From Prevotella sp. (lineage in GTDB: Bacteria; Bacteroidota; Bacteroidia; Bacteroidales; Bacteroidaceae): a stretch of 51,686 bases of DNA. The DNA is taken from the NCBI GenBank assembly GCA_018053665.1, contig JAGPKZ010000007.1, positions 1 to 51,686 on the forward strand, read 5' to 3'. A model generated the notes under the pieces. That model worked only from the letters and a program-made list of their open reading frames with translations. It was not told the DNA's origin and did no database searches. Position numbers and translations under genes: made by a program. Below, in pieces: positions 33,159 to 43,493 of this stretch (position 1 is its first letter; each line of letters starts with the position of its first letter).

Positions 33159-34226
33159 ATGGAACTCGAATTACAACCTCTTAATTTACCGAGTGATAAT
33201 GAACGTCCTTCATGTATCATTGCCGGACCTTGTTCGGCTGAAACAGAAGAACAAGTACTTACAACAGCTAAAGAACTAGCAGCCAAGGGCTGTCATATAT
33301 TCCGCGCAGGTATTTGGAAACCACGCACAAAACCTGGAGGCTTTGAAGGTAAGGGTGAAGAAGCTCTGCCATGGATGAAAAAAGTAAAAGAACAGACTGG
33401 CATGCTCACTGCAACAGAAGTCGCAACTCCTGAACACGTTGAACAGGCTTTGAAATATGGTATTGACGTCTTGTGGGTAGGAGCGCGTACTAGTGCAAAT
33501 CCTTTTGCTATGCAAGCTTTAGCTGATAGTTTGAAAGGTGCAGATGTGACAGTCTTAGTCAAAAATCCTGTAAACCCAGATTTAGAATTATGGATTGGTG
33601 CGCTTCAGCGTCTCAATCAATCAGGAATAAAGCGTCTAGGAGCAATACATCGTGGTTTCTCAAGCTTTGATAAGAAGATATATCGTAATCTTCCAATGTG
33701 GCAGATTCCAATAGAGTTGCACAGACGTATACCAGAATTGCCGATGATCTGTGATCCTAGTCATATTGGTGGTAGACGTGACCTTATTGCTCCTCTTTGT
33801 CAACAGGCTATGGATTTAGGCTTTGATGGCCTTATTGTCGAGAGCCACTGTAATCCAGACGAGGCTTGGAGTGACGCAAAACAGCAGGTTACTCCAGATA
33901 TATTGGATTATATCCTTAGTTTGCTTGTAGTTCGTGATGAGCATACTACAACAGAAGGACTGCGTCAACTGCGTTCACAAATTGATGAACTTGATAATCA
34001 GTTAATGGATCTTCTTGCAAAGCGTATGCGAGTATGTCGTGAAATTGGTACATACAAGAAGGAACACAATATGACAGTTCTTCAGGCTACACGTTATAAT
34101 GAAATACTTGAAAAGCGAGGTGCACAGGCAAGTTTGTGTGGGATGAATCCTGAATTTGCTGCTCAGGTATTTGAGCATATTCACGAAGAAAGTGTGCGTC
34201 AGCAGTTGGATATAGTAAATCAGTAA
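33159..34226 (+). CDS. Bifunctional DAHP synthase / chorismate mutase
   Basis: Residues about 15-260 form a KDSA-like type I DAHP synthase (CIIAGPCSAETEEQ, FRAGIWKPRTKPGGFEG, IHRGFSSFDKKIYRN, CDPSHIGGRRD), which starts the shikimate pathway from PEP and erythrose 4-phosphate. Residues about 268-350 are an AroQ-type chorismate mutase (LRQLRSQIDELDNQLMDLLAKRMRVCREIG). The chorismate mutase domain usually doubles as a feedback sensor for chorismate or prephenate. The 355-residue length fits this fusion. It links the first and branch-point steps in one protein. Confidence 0.95.
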   Translation: MELELQPLNLPSDNERPSCIIAGPCSAETEEQVLTTAKELAAKGCHIFRAGIWKPRTKPGGFEGKGEEALPWMKKVKEQTGMLTATEVATPEHVEQALKYGIDVLWVGARTSANPFAMQALADSLKGADVTVLVKNPVNPDLELWIGALQRLNQSGIKRLGAIHRGFSSFDKKIYRNLPMWQIPIELHRRIPELPMICDPSHIGGRRDLIAPLCQQAMDLGFDGLIVESHCNPDEAWSDAKQQVTPDILDYILSLLVVRDEHTTTEGLRQLRSQIDELDNQLMDLLAKRMRVCREIGTYKKEHNMTVLQATRYNEILEKRGAQASLCGMNPEFAAQVFEHIHEESVRQQLDIVNQ

Positions 34227-34227
34227 G

Positions 34228-35013
34228 ATGAAAATATTAATAATGGGAGCAGGTAAGATGGGAAGTTTTTTCATCGACCTGCTCAGCTTTGACCATGAGG
34301 TGGCTGTATATGAGAAAGATGCTAAGAGTATGCGCTTTACATATAACTGTCAACGTTTTACAACATTGGACGAAGTTAAAAACTTTGCGCCAGAATTGGT
34401 TATAAATGCAGTTACAGTGAAATATACTTTATCTGCATTCAAGGAAGTTTTGCCATATTTGCCAACTGAATGTATCGTTAGTGATATAGCCAGCGTAAAG
34501 ACAGGATTGAAGGACTTTTATGAGCAGAGCGGACATCCTTATGTCAGTACTCACCCTATGTTTGGCCCTACTTTTGCAAATCTGAACCAACTTAGTGAGG
34601 AAAATGCAATCATAATTAGTGAAGGTGATTACACGGGACGTATTTTCTTTAAGGATCTGTATCAGAAACTTGGTCTTAATATTTACGAATATACTTTCCT
34701 CGAACATGATGAGACGGTAGCTTACTCATTGAGTATCCCGTTTGTGTCTACATTCGTTTTTGCAGCTGTAATGAAACATCAGGATGCGCCAGGAACAACA
34801 TTTAAACGTCATATGCGTATAGCTAAAGGGGTGTTGAATGAGGATGATTATCTGCTTCAGGAGATATTGTTCAATCCTTATACAAGTGGTCAAGTATCTA
34901 AAATACGTGAGGAACTGAAAGAATTGATAGATATTATAGACAACAAAGATGCCAAGTTGATGAAGAAATATCTTACGAAGATTAGACAGCACGTAAAAGA
35001 GGAACTGGTATGA
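34228..35013 (+). CDS. tyrA: Prephenate dehydrogenase
   Basis: The N-terminal Rossmann motif ILIMGAGKMGSFF binds NAD(P). SDIASVKTGLKDFY and HPMFGPTFANL are TyrA signatures, and the latter contains the catalytic histidine region. The 261-residue enzyme converts prephenate to 4-hydroxyphenylpyruvate for tyrosine. It starts 1 bp after the previous stop, so the genes are tightly coupled and completed by the aminotransferase. The C-terminal helical domain is present, and no ACT domain is added. Confidence 0.93.
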   Translation: MKILIMGAGKMGSFFIDLLSFDHEVAVYEKDAKSMRFTYNCQRFTTLDEVKNFAPELVINAVTVKYTLSAFKEVLPYLPTECIVSDIASVKTGLKDFYEQSGHPYVSTHPMFGPTFANLNQLSEENAIIISEGDYTGRIFFKDLYQKLGLNIYEYTFLEHDETVAYSLSIPFVSTFVFAAVMKHQDAPGTTFKRHMRIAKGVLNEDDYLLQEILFNPYTSGQVSKIREELKELIDIIDNKDAKLMKKYLTKIRQHVKEELV

Positions 35014-35023
35014 TTATTTTGTT

Positions 35024-35965
35024 ATGAAAATATTTTATTTATTGCTCGGTATCTTTACTTTCGTAGAATTGAACTGTGAGAATCTTTTTGATACACAGCA
35101 TGATTCACTAAAAAATGATACCGAGTTTCTTCCTGATAGCTATCATTATTGGAATAATGGTAGGTATTGGAAGAAACTTAATCATATTGGTCAGGAAATA
35201 ATAGCATGTGGAGAAGATTCTGGACGTTGGATGCTTCCTGACATGGTAGCATTGTGTGAGGTTGAAAATGACAGTGTTATGCGTGACTTGACAAAGCGTT
35301 CGTTGCTACGTCAGGCTAGATATGAATATCTTGTTACCAATTCGCCCGATGAACGAGGTATAGACGTAGCTCTCCTATATTCGCCATTTTCGTTTCAATT
35401 GATTGATTGGCATGCAATAAGAGTTAAGCCGATAAAGGATATGCGACCTACTCGTGATATTCTTTATGCGTCAGGACGGGTTATCAGTGGCGATACAGTT
35501 CATGTCTTTGTTGTTCATGCTCCGAGTAGGGCTGGAGGTGAATTAGTTTCACGACCAAACAGAATGGCCGTGGCTAAAAAACTTACTTCAGCTATTGATT
35601 CGGTAAAGGCTATTTCACCATTGGCAAAGATTATTGTTGCTGGAGATTTTAATGACTATATCAATGATAAAAGTTTGCAATATATTTGTAATTCAGGAAT
35701 GACTGATGTCTCGGCTGATGCTCATGGTAATAATGGAGCTAAAGGAACATATAAGTTTAAAGGTGAATGGGGTAGTCTTGACCATTTGTTTTGTAGTAAC
35801 GCGCTAAGAACTATGGTTATAGGTTGTTGCATTGCTGATTATAAGTTTCTTCTTGTTGATGATGATATATATGGTGGTGTGGAACCTTTCAGAAATTTTC
35901 GTGGTGCAAAATATCTTAATGGTTATAGTGATCATTTACCTTTGGTTATAAAATTCAAGCAGTAA
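35024..35965 (+). CDS. Endonuclease/exonuclease/phosphatase-family protein
   Basis: A hydrophobic N-terminus (about 1-13) may be a short signal or anchor. The fold motifs of the EEP superfamily follow in order: ELNCENLFD, ALCEVEND (metal-binding glutamate), GIDVALLYSP, VVHAPSRAGG, VAGDFNDY and YSDHLPLV (catalytic histidine). The 313-residue protein is complete. The substrate may be nucleic acid or a phosphoester. It begins 10 bp after tyrA and is possibly read with it, but has no obvious link to amino acid synthesis. Confidence 0.88.
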   Translation: MKIFYLLLGIFTFVELNCENLFDTQHDSLKNDTEFLPDSYHYWNNGRYWKKLNHIGQEIIACGEDSGRWMLPDMVALCEVENDSVMRDLTKRSLLRQARYEYLVTNSPDERGIDVALLYSPFSFQLIDWHAIRVKPIKDMRPTRDILYASGRVISGDTVHVFVVHAPSRAGGELVSRPNRMAVAKKLTSAIDSVKAISPLAKIIVAGDFNDYINDKSLQYICNSGMTDVSADAHGNNGAKGTYKFKGEWGSLDHLFCSNALRTMVIGCCIADYKFLLVDDDIYGGVEPFRNFRGAKYLNGYSDHLPLVIKFKQ

Positions 35966-36173
35966 ACTAAAATTGAATGTTCTTAAACCATGAAAACGTT
36001 AATGAATATCTAAGCAGTAAACTCTATTAATTTTTTTTAAAATATTATATAACACTCTTTTTTCTATTATTAATTATGTAATTTTGCATAGAAGCAAAAT
36101 AGGGCGTTGTTTTTAAATAGATAATATATGCTTATTTTGCGAAAAAAGAGAATTATAAAAAAAGAAATATCAT

Positions 36174-37523
36174 ATGTTTGAAAATCTAAGTGATAGATTA
36201 GAGCGCTCATTCAAAATACTAAAGGGCGAGGGACAAATCACAGAAATAAATGTTGCAGAAACTCTTAAAGATGTGCGAAGAGCACTTCTTGATGCCGATG
36301 TAAACTATAAAGTCGCAAAAACTTTTGCAGACAATGTGAAGAAAAAGGCAATGGGTATGAATGTGCTCACCGCTGTGAAACCAGGTCAGTTAATGATTAA
36401 ACTGGTACATGACGAACTTGCAGAACTCATGGGAGGTGATACTTCTGAATTAAAACTTGATGGTCATCCTGCAATAATATTGATGAGTGGTCTCCAAGGT
36501 TCAGGTAAGACTACATTCAGTGGCAAACTAGCTAATATTTTAAAGACAAAGAAAAATAAAAAACCGTTGTTGGTAGCATGTGACGTGTATCGTCCTGCTG
36601 CTATCGAACAGTTGAAAGTCGTAGGTGAGCAAATTGCAGTTCCTGTATATTCAGAACCAGAGAGCAAGAATGTCATTGATATCGCAAACAATGCTATAAA
36701 GGAAGCCAAGGCTAAGGGATATGATGTTGTTATTGTGGATACTGCCGGTCGACTTGCTGTTGATGAGCAGATGATGGCAGAGATTTCTAATCTTAAAACA
36801 GCATTGAATCCAGATGAAACCTTGTTTGTAGTTGATTCAATGACTGGTCAAGACGCTGTTAATACAGCTAAGGAATTTAATGACAGACTTGATTTTGACG
36901 GAGTCATCCTTACAAAACTTGACGGTGATACACGTGGTGGTGCTGCACTTTCTATCAGAACAGTTGTAACCAAACCTATTAAGTTTGTTGGTACCGGTGA
37001 GAAAATGGAAGCAATAGATGTGTTCCATCCTGCACGTATGGCAGATCGTATTTTAGGAATGGGTGATATCGTTTCTCTTGTTGAACGCGCTCAGGAGCAG
37101 TTTGATGAAGAAGAAGCGAAGAAACTTCAACGAAAAATACAGAAGAATAAGTTTGATTTCAACGATTTCCTTAATCAGATCGAGCAGATTAAAAAAATGG
37201 GTAATCTGAAAGACTTGGCAAGTATGATTCCAGGAGTTGGCAAGGCTATAAAGGATGTTGATATAGATGATAATGCCTTTAATGGTATTGAGGCTATTAT
37301 AAAAAGTATGACCCCATCAGAACGTACAACTCCTGAAATTCTTAATACTAGTCGTCGTCAAAGAATAGCCAAAGGTTCTGGTACAAGCATACAGGAAGTG
37401 AACAAACTTGTAAAGCAGTTTGAACAGACTCGTAAGATGATGAAGATGGTCACTGGTAATCAGATGGCAGGCATGATGAGCCGCATGAAAGGTATGAAAA
37501 TGCCAGGGATGCCAAAAATATAA
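36174..37523 (+). CDS. ffh: Signal recognition particle GTPase
   Basis: Ffh binds signal sequences and 4.5S RNA to bring ribosomes to the membrane. The N domain (about 1-85) precedes the G domain with [37 protein letters not shown] and [10 protein letters not shown]. The Met-rich M domain follows (about 300-449), ending [16 protein letters not shown]. The length of 449 residues is normal. The 208-bp upstream gap is AT-rich, with a TAATTTTG box at 36079-36086 but no clear -33 element. Confidence 0.97.
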   Translation: MFENLSDRLERSFKILKGEGQITEINVAETLKDVRRALLDADVNYKVAKTFADNVKKKAMGMNVLTAVKPGQLMIKLVHDELAELMGGDTSELKLDGHPAIILMSGLQGSGKTTFSGKLANILKTKKNKKPLLVACDVYRPAAIEQLKVVGEQIAVPVYSEPESKNVIDIANNAIKEAKAKGYDVVIVDTAGRLAVDEQMMAEISNLKTALNPDETLFVVDSMTGQDAVNTAKEFNDRLDFDGVILTKLDGDTRGGAALSIRTVVTKPIKFVGTGEKMEAIDVFHPARMADRILGMGDIVSLVERAQEQFDEEEAKKLQRKIQKNKFDFNDFLNQIEQIKKMGNLKDLASMIPGVGKAIKDVDIDDNAFNGIEAIIKSMTPSERTTPEILNTSRRQRIAKGSGTSIQEVNKLVKQFEQTRKMMKMVTGNQMAGMMSRMKGMKMPGMPKI

Positions 37524-37540
37524 AAATAAATATTACTATA

Positions 37541-38419
37541 ATGCAATTAATTGACGGAAAGGCTACAGCGGCAGCTATCAAGGCTGAAATAGCTGAAGAG
37601 GTGAAAAAAAACATTGCGGTAGGTGGTAAGCAACCACATCTAGCTGCTATTTTGGTAGGTCACGATGGTGGCTCTGAAACTTATGTCAAGAACAAAGTCA
37701 TTGCATGTGAACAATGTGGATTTAAGTCAACTCTAATTCGCTACGATGATGATGTGACAGAAGATGAATTACTCTTATGCGTAGATAGATTGAATAAGGA
37801 TTCTGATGTTGACGGTTTTATTGTACAGTTGCCTTTACCAAGGCATATAGATGAACAAAAAATCATAATGGCAATTGACTATCGTAAAGATGTCGATGGC
37901 TTTCATCCTATCAATGTAGGAAGAATGGCAATAGGTCTACCTTGCTTTATATCTGCTACTCCGTTGGGAATAATTACATTGCTAAAACATTATGGTATAG
38001 AGACAAGTGGTAAAAAATGTGTGGTGCTAGGAAGAAGCAATATTGTTGGTAAGCCAATGGCCCAATTAATGATGCAGAAAAATTTCGGCGACGCAACAGT
38101 GACAGTTTGTCATAGTCATTCAAAATGTTTAAAGAAGGAATGCTTTGAGGCTGACATTATAATAGCAGCAATTGGTAAGCCAGATTTTGTTACAGCTGAT
38201 ATGGTAAAAGATGGTGCTGTAATAGTTGATGTTGGTACAACACGCGTTCCAGATGCTACACGAAAGAGTGGATTCAGACTTAATGGTGACGTTAAGTTTG
38301 ATGAGGTCTCTCAAAAATGTTCTTTTATAACTCCTGTTCCTGGAGGTGTCGGCCCGATGACCATCTGTTCTCTGATGAAGAATACATTGGCTGCAGGGAA
38401 GAAAGAATATTATAAATGA
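37541..38419 (+). CDS. folD: Methylenetetrahydrofolate dehydrogenase/cyclohydrolase
   Basis: FolD interconverts 5,10-methylene- and 10-formyl-tetrahydrofolate. Motifs include [16 protein letters not shown] (with the catalytic lysine), [30 protein letters not shown] and [17 protein letters not shown]. The 292-residue length is typical. The 17-bp gap from ffh suggests cotranscription, a common arrangement in Bacteroidales. A terminator follows at 38465. Confidence 0.97.
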   Translation: MQLIDGKATAAAIKAEIAEEVKKNIAVGGKQPHLAAILVGHDGGSETYVKNKVIACEQCGFKSTLIRYDDDVTEDELLLCVDRLNKDSDVDGFIVQLPLPRHIDEQKIIMAIDYRKDVDGFHPINVGRMAIGLPCFISATPLGIITLLKHYGIETSGKKCVVLGRSNIVGKPMAQLMMQKNFGDATVTVCHSHSKCLKKECFEADIIIAAIGKPDFVTADMVKDGAVIVDVGTTRVPDATRKSGFRLNGDVKFDEVSQKCSFITPVPGGVGPMTICSLMKNTLAAGKKEYYK

Positions 38420-38464
38420 AAAGTGAATATAACTTGATTTTTTTATAACTCTCTAATTTTTTGT

Positions 38465-38501
38465 GGGACTGGTACGCAGGGATGCGAATCAGTCCCTTTT
38501 T
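38465..38501 (+). terminator. Terminator after ffh-folD
   Basis: GGGACTG (38465-38471) pairs with CAGTCCC (38490-38496), with an inner CGCA/TGCG pairing, followed by TTTTT. It sits directly upstream of the GH51 gene, which therefore needs its own promoter. Confidence 0.85.
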
Positions 38502-38523
38502 GATTAGAACAAAATGTATTATC

Positions 38524-41097
38524 ATGAAGAAGTTTAATATACTTTTAGTTTCGCTTGCACTTCAAGTAAGTGCTATGGCACAGAGTGTTGAACCAGAATA
38601 TACCATATCTGGCAATGATTCTACATGCCAGATATTTGTGTATTCTCCAGGAGAAAAAGACGGATTACGTTTGGCTTATCTCGGAGAGAATGAAAAATGG
38701 AATGATGTTGGGCAGTTGTGTTCTTCTGACTATGGGCAATGGGGAGCAGAGAAAAAAATGCATAGCCCTTATGTTATAAAGGCAAAAGATGGAACTTGGC
38801 GTGCAGTTTGGGGATTGAATAATACAACTCCAGCCTTTGCGGCAGCATATTCGGAAGATTTAATAACATGGCGACCGCAAGATTATCCTACAGTTGCTGA
38901 ACGTGGAGTTCATAATCCGATTGTTTACCAAATGGATGATGGTGGCTTTGATATTTATCTGAAAACAGCAAATGGTAAGAGATACGTTCATGCTTCTGAA
39001 GATTTTCGCCATTTTGATGAAGATTCTGTTGAAGCGCAGGCTGATGACGTCTTATGGCAAATGGAAAAAGAAAATGTAAATGGAAAGTTGTATTTTGGAA
39101 ATGAATTTGAAATACCAGCATTCCATCTTAATTATATAAGAAATTGGTTTAGTGCTTTGGATAAGGATAATGTAAAGTATAGTGAAAAGATGGCCGATGA
39201 TGGGAAGCGTTTTCTAAATATAGGTAATAGTATTGATGCGACTCTTGACATTGATTTTTCTAAAACAAAAAAAATAAGTAACAAGTTGATAGGAGTCTTC
39301 TTTGAAGATATTAATTACGCTGCTGATGGAGGGTTGTATTCAGAACTTTTAATAAATAGAGATTTTGAATACAATGATAAAGATCATATCGGTTGGAATT
39401 CAACTACAGGTTGGAAATCTGATCAGCCAATAGTTATATCAGTAGATATGCCTTTAAGTAAAAATAATCAGCATTATGCCATAATAAACAAAAGCTCATT
39501 GATTAATTCTGGGTGGGATGGTATCATCTCATCTAAAGGAAATAATTTTGATTTATCCATGTTTGCACGTTGTATTGACGGCAAAAAAAATCAACTAATT
39601 GTATCTCTTATTGATTCTTTGGGAAATTCTGTTGCCGAAGGCAAGATCAAATTAGAGGGTAATGAATGGAATAAGTATAGCTTGAATTTAAATATAAATA
39701 CTAAAAAACATCAAGATTATGTAGATAAGTTGCATAATCTTAGTTTACTTATCACTGGTAAGAATGAAGGACCGGTAGCTGTAGATATGATTTCTTTATT
39801 TCCTCATCAAACATTCAAAGGGCATGGAATGAGAATTGATTTGGCTCAGACGATAGCAAATCTAAAACCAAAGTTTGTTCGTTTCCCTGGAGGATGTATG
39901 CTGCATGGTGACGGACTTAGTAATATATATAATTGGAAAGAGACTATTGGACCTTTACAGGATAGAAAGCCAGCAAGAAACATCTGGAATTATCATCAGT
40001 CAAGAGGATTAGGATACTATGAGTATTTTCAGTTCTGCGAAGACATCGGAGCTGAACCTTTACCAGTTATGGCTGCAGGAGTGTCTTGTCAGAATTCTTC
40101 AGCAAATACAAAAGGTATAGGAGGCCAGCAATGTGGTATTCCTATGGATAAAATGCCTGAATATATACAGAATGTACTAGATATGATAGAATGGGCAAAT
40201 GGCGATCCAGCTACTTCTAAATGGGCAAAGATGCGCCAAGAGGCAGGGCACCCAGCTCCATTCAATCTAAAAATGATAGGTGTTGGCAATGAAGATCTGA
40301 TTTCAACGGTTTTTGAGGAAAGATATTTGATGATATGTAAAGCTGTAAAAGCTAAATATCCAAACCTTGAGGTCGTAGGTACCGTTGGCCCTTTTCATAA
40401 TCCTTCATCTGATTATATAGAGGGATGGAAAATTGCTAATGAAAACAAAAAATATATTGATGCCGTTGATGAGCATTATTATGAATCTACAGGTTGGTTC
40501 TTGCACAATACTGACTATTATGACAATTATGATAGGAAGGCTCCTAAGGTATATCTTGGCGAATATGCATCACATACAAGAACAATGGAATCCGCATTGG
40601 CAGAAGCAATATATCTTTGTAATTTAGAGCGTAATGGTGATGTCGTGGAAATGGCAAGTTATGCTCCGCTACTATGTAATGATAAGCATAAGAATTGGAA
40701 TCCAGATCTTATTTATTTTGATGAAACAAATATTGTTACTACCCCGAGCTATGAAACCCAGGCTTTGTTTTCAAATTACTCTGGTGATAAGTATATCAGC
40801 TCAAAGATAAATATTGATGATAAGTATGCTTATCGTGTGGCTTCAAGTGTAGTGAGAGATGAAACTAAAGGTAAGACATTTCTTAAGCTTGTTAACGCAT
40901 TACCAACAAAGGTCTGTATTAAAGTGAATGGTATGAATCTTTCTTCAAATATAAAATATGTGATGTTTGGAGGAAAACCAGAAAGCAAGACAACAGAGAA
41001 AATTTCAAATGAAGCTAATAATACAAGTTCAGCATTAATAATAGGTAATAATATAATCCAACTCCCAGCATATTCTGTTGTTGGAATAGAACTATAG
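38524..41097 (+). CDS. GH51 alpha-L-arabinofuranosidase with extra N-terminal domain
   Basis: The ATG at 38524 gives the signal peptide MKKFNILLVSLALQVSAMAQ. Residues about 25-190 look like a beta-propeller or GH43-type fragment (SPYVIKAKDGTWRAVWGL, YSEDLITWRPQ). Residues about 220-440 include a CBM4/9-like domain, and the GH51 barrel follows with PKFVRFPGGCMLHGD, GVGNEDL (acid/base E590) and YLGEYASH (nucleophile E680). The 857-residue enzyme should release arabinose from arabinan or arabinoxylan at the cell surface or in the periplasm. It stands alone, without a SusCD pair. Confidence 0.9.
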   Translation: MKKFNILLVSLALQVSAMAQSVEPEYTISGNDSTCQIFVYSPGEKDGLRLAYLGENEKWNDVGQLCSSDYGQWGAEKKMHSPYVIKAKDGTWRAVWGLNNTTPAFAAAYSEDLITWRPQDYPTVAERGVHNPIVYQMDDGGFDIYLKTANGKRYVHASEDFRHFDEDSVEAQADDVLWQMEKENVNGKLYFGNEFEIPAFHLNYIRNWFSALDKDNVKYSEKMADDGKRFLNIGNSIDATLDIDFSKTKKISNKLIGVFFEDINYAADGGLYSELLINRDFEYNDKDHIGWNSTTGWKSDQPIVISVDMPLSKNNQHYAIINKSSLINSGWDGIISSKGNNFDLSMFARCIDGKKNQLIVSLIDSLGNSVAEGKIKLEGNEWNKYSLNLNINTKKHQDYVDKLHNLSLLITGKNEGPVAVDMISLFPHQTFKGHGMRIDLAQTIANLKPKFVRFPGGCMLHGDGLSNIYNWKETIGPLQDRKPARNIWNYHQSRGLGYYEYFQFCEDIGAEPLPVMAAGVSCQNSSANTKGIGGQQCGIPMDKMPEYIQNVLDMIEWANGDPATSKWAKMRQEAGHPAPFNLKMIGVGNEDLISTVFEERYLMICKAVKAKYPNLEVVGTVGPFHNPSSDYIEGWKIANENKKYIDAVDEHYYESTGWFLHNTDYYDNYDRKAPKVYLGEYASHTRTMESALAEAIYLCNLERNGDVVEMASYAPLLCNDKHKNWNPDLIYFDETNIVTTPSYETQALFSNYSGDKYISSKINIDDKYAYRVASSVVRDETKGKTFLKLVNALPTKVCIKVNGMNLSSNIKYVMFGGKPESKTTEKISNEANNTSSALIIGNNIIQLPAYSVVGIEL

Positions 41098-41119
41098 AGG
41101 TTCTTAAATCTCTATAGTT
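41090..41119. terminator. Inverted repeat between convergent genes
   Basis: AACTATAGAG (41090-41099) and its exact complement (41110-41119) span the stop codons of the GH51 gene and cobC and may end both transcripts. The T runs are short. Confidence 0.5.
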
Positions 41120-41640
41120 TCAATGCCTCCGTAATCTATAAGATTTTCGAAGGCATTTTCTTTTTTGAATAATTTCCCATATATTCCTGCGCATATCAAA
41201 ACACCTCCGTGGGCGAATATCGCAACATTCTTATATGACTTATCCTTTAATTCATCAAGAAAATCAGCAACACGCTGATATAATATAGGAAAACTCTCAC
41301 CTCCTGTTGCTTCCAAGTGCATATAGTCGTTATACCAATCAAGTATATGGGGATCCTCATTAGCGATATCATCATATAAGCGCATTTCCCAATCACCCAT
41401 ATTCATTTCTTTAAGTCTATTTTCTAATATTGGATTTGAATAACCACATGCTGCAGCTAACTTTCGAGCTCTGGTGAGTGGGGAAGAATAAACAATATCA
41501 AAAGGTTTTAAATACTCTAATTTTTCTTTTGTTATAGCCGCTTCTTCCATGAAAGTTTCTGCCACAGGAATATCGCTCCAGCCATAGCATGTTCCTTTTG
41601 GAACTCCAACTTTTGTGTGTCTGATAAGTGTAACTTTCAT
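41104..41640 (-). CDS. cobC: Alpha-ribazole phosphatase-like histidine phosphatase
   Basis: The N-terminal LIRHTKVGVPKGTCYGWSD contains the catalytic histidine in an RHT variant of the usual RHG motif, as seen in alpha-ribazole phosphatases. VYSSPLTRARKLA and IFAHGGVLICAG supply the other active-site residues. The 178-residue enzyme would remove phosphate from alpha-ribazole 5'-phosphate late in cobalamin assembly. It is the last gene of the cob operon, 4 bp after cobS. Confidence 0.88.
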   Translation of the reverse strand: MKVTLIRHTKVGVPKGTCYGWSDIPVAETFMEEAAITKEKLEYLKPFDIVYSSPLTRARKLAAACGYSNPILENRLKEMNMGDWEMRLYDDIANEDPHILDWYNDYMHLEATGGESFPILYQRVADFLDELKDKSYKNVAIFAHGGVLICAGIYGKLFKKENAFENLIDYGGIETIEI

Positions 41641-41644
41641 TATA

Positions 41645-42445
41645 TTAATTAGGTAAATAATTGTAGTGAGTAATAATAAACGTGATGTAGAAACTTAATT
41701 CCGTAATTAGGAATATTGCTCCGCAACAGTCTCCAGTGTAGCCATGTATGCGTTTCCATATAAATAGATATAGAAAATACAATACAACTCCAGGGACAGC
41801 AATACATGTATAAGATAAACCGAAAAAGTACCAGATAATAGCAATAGGAATTCCTCCTTGCAACATTAACAAAATTCCTCCTCGTATGTTGAATTTCTTA
41901 TATACTACACCATTTTTAGAAGTTTCTGCAGTTCGCGCGTATGGCATCATCTGTATTATCTGTGACGTTACCATCTTGCAGAATGGATCAGCTGCTATTA
42001 CTATTATTGCGGCATTAATAGGTGAACATAAAGACAGACATTTGTATAATGTAAAGAGATATAATGTAATACCAAGTACGCCGTATGTACCAATTTTGCT
42101 ATCTTTCATTATGTCGAGAATCCTTTGTCTATCAGTTCCTCCACCGCCAAAACCATCAATAAAGTCTGTTAGGCCATCTTCATGTAAAGCGCCTGTTATA
42201 GCGATTCGTGATATTATTGCTAAAATTATTGCTAGTTCGTATGGCATGAACCAAGGTCCGAAGAATAATATCGCAGCCATTATGGGTGCTGTTATCCAAC
42301 CAATAATAGGCCAGAATTCAACTACGGTTTCGTAAGCTTCTTTGGGTGGTTGGTGGATTCTCCAAAAAGGTAATCTTGTAAAAAAAATTAGTGCAGCCCA
42401 AATACGATCGTATAATTTTATATTTTTTTCTATGGAAACAAGCAT
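41645..42445 (-). CDS. cobS: Adenosylcobinamide-GDP ribazoletransferase
   Basis: CobS, a membrane enzyme, joins adenosylcobinamide-GDP and alpha-ribazole to make cobalamin. The motif ALHEDGLTDFIDGFGGGGTDRQRILDIMKDSKIGTYG is the family signature, with metal-binding aspartates. About six membrane segments surround it. The 266-residue length fits. It starts 2 bp after the end of cobT, so the genes are translationally close. Confidence 0.95.
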   Translation of the reverse strand: MLVSIEKNIKLYDRIWAALIFFTRLPFWRIHQPPKEAYETVVEFWPIIGWITAPIMAAILFFGPWFMPYELAIILAIISRIAITGALHEDGLTDFIDGFGGGGTDRQRILDIMKDSKIGTYGVLGITLYLFTLYKCLSLCSPINAAIIVIAADPFCKMVTSQIIQMMPYARTAETSKNGVVYKKFNIRGGILLMLQGGIPIAIIWYFFGLSYTCIAVPGVVLYFLYLFIWKRIHGYTGDCCGAIFLITELSFYITFIITHYNYLPN

Positions 42446-42447
42446 TT

Positions 42448-43491
42448 TTAGAAATATTTTGTTATATGTGCATTATTGAAATTATTCATTTCGTTCATCA
42501 TGTTCACTGCAGATTGAATGATGGGGTAGGCACATAGTGCTCCTGTGCCTTCACCTAGTCTTAATCCCAATGATAATAGAGGTTTGACATTAAGTATGTT
42601 TAGCATTTTGCGGTGTCCTGATTCATCTCCGCAGTGTCCGAAAATTGCATATTTTAGTATTTCGGGATACAGCTTGCTTGCGGCCATAATGCATGCAGAC
42701 ATAATAAAACCATCAACAAGTATTAATACATGCTTCTCAGCGGCTCTAAGCATGCTTCCCATAGCTCCGACCATTTCGAAACCGCCAAAATATCTAATGG
42801 TATCAATTATATCGTGATTACTAGTATTAAATTTTTCTATTGATTTTTTTAAAATATCGTATTTGTGTTTTATACCTTCATCAGATAACCCAGCTCCAGC
42901 ACCTATACATTCTTTAAGCGGAATACCTCCGAATATACTCATCCAAATACTGGATGGACTAGTGTTTGCAATACCCATTTCTCCAATACAGATTACGTTA
43001 CACCCTTCAGAGATACATTCATCTGTCATTGCGGCACCTATATCTATTGCATTTCTGAATTGTTCTTCAGTCATTGCTGGTTCATAAAGAAAATTCTTTG
43101 TGCCATTTGCAATTTTGCGATTGATTATCTTGGGATTGTCCGATAAGTTATAATCTACTCCTATATCCACAATTTTTAATTCAAATCCGTGTTGGTTACA
43201 AAACATGTTTACGCCTCCTCCGCCTTTTGTGAAGTTTATCATTTGCTGCCAAGTTACGTTACGTGGAGAAACGGAAACGCCCTCTCTCTCAATACCATGA
43301 TCGCCACCGAACAGTATGTGGCAAGGATGTGATAACTCTGGCGATAGGGTTTGCTGTATCAGACAAATTTGCAATGCTAAATCCTCAAGCGTTCCCAAAG
43401 AACCTTTTGGTTTGTTTAGATTGTCAATCTTGTCTTGAATGTCTTGTTTTATATCCAAGCAAGGAGATTTAATGTTAAATATTTTTTTCAT
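42448..43491 (-). CDS. cobT: Nicotinate-nucleotide:dimethylbenzimidazole phosphoribosyltransferase
   Basis: CobT activates the lower-ligand base as alpha-ribazole phosphate. The ATG at 43489-43491 gives MKKIFNIKSPCLDIKQ. A further 27 upstream codons in frame lie inside the end of cobU and look unlike the family. Motifs include NLNKPKGSLGTLEDLA, LFGGDHGI, GEMGIANTS and GHCGDESGH. The length is 347 residues. The catalytic glutamate falls in the C-terminal LRLGEGTGA motif. Confidence 0.95.
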   Translation of the reverse strand: MKKIFNIKSPCLDIKQDIQDKIDNLNKPKGSLGTLEDLALQICLIQQTLSPELSHPCHILFGGDHGIEREGVSVSPRNVTWQQMINFTKGGGGVNMFCNQHGFELKIVDIGVDYNLSDNPKIINRKIANGTKNFLYEPAMTEEQFRNAIDIGAAMTDECISEGCNVICIGEMGIANTSPSSIWMSIFGGIPLKECIGAGAGLSDEGIKHKYDILKKSIEKFNTSNHDIIDTIRYFGGFEMVGAMGSMLRAAEKHVLILVDGFIMSACIMAASKLYPEILKYAIFGHCGDESGHRKMLNILNVKPLLSLGLRLGEGTGALCAYPIIQSAVNMMNEMNNFNNAHITKYF

Positions 43492-43493
43492 AA

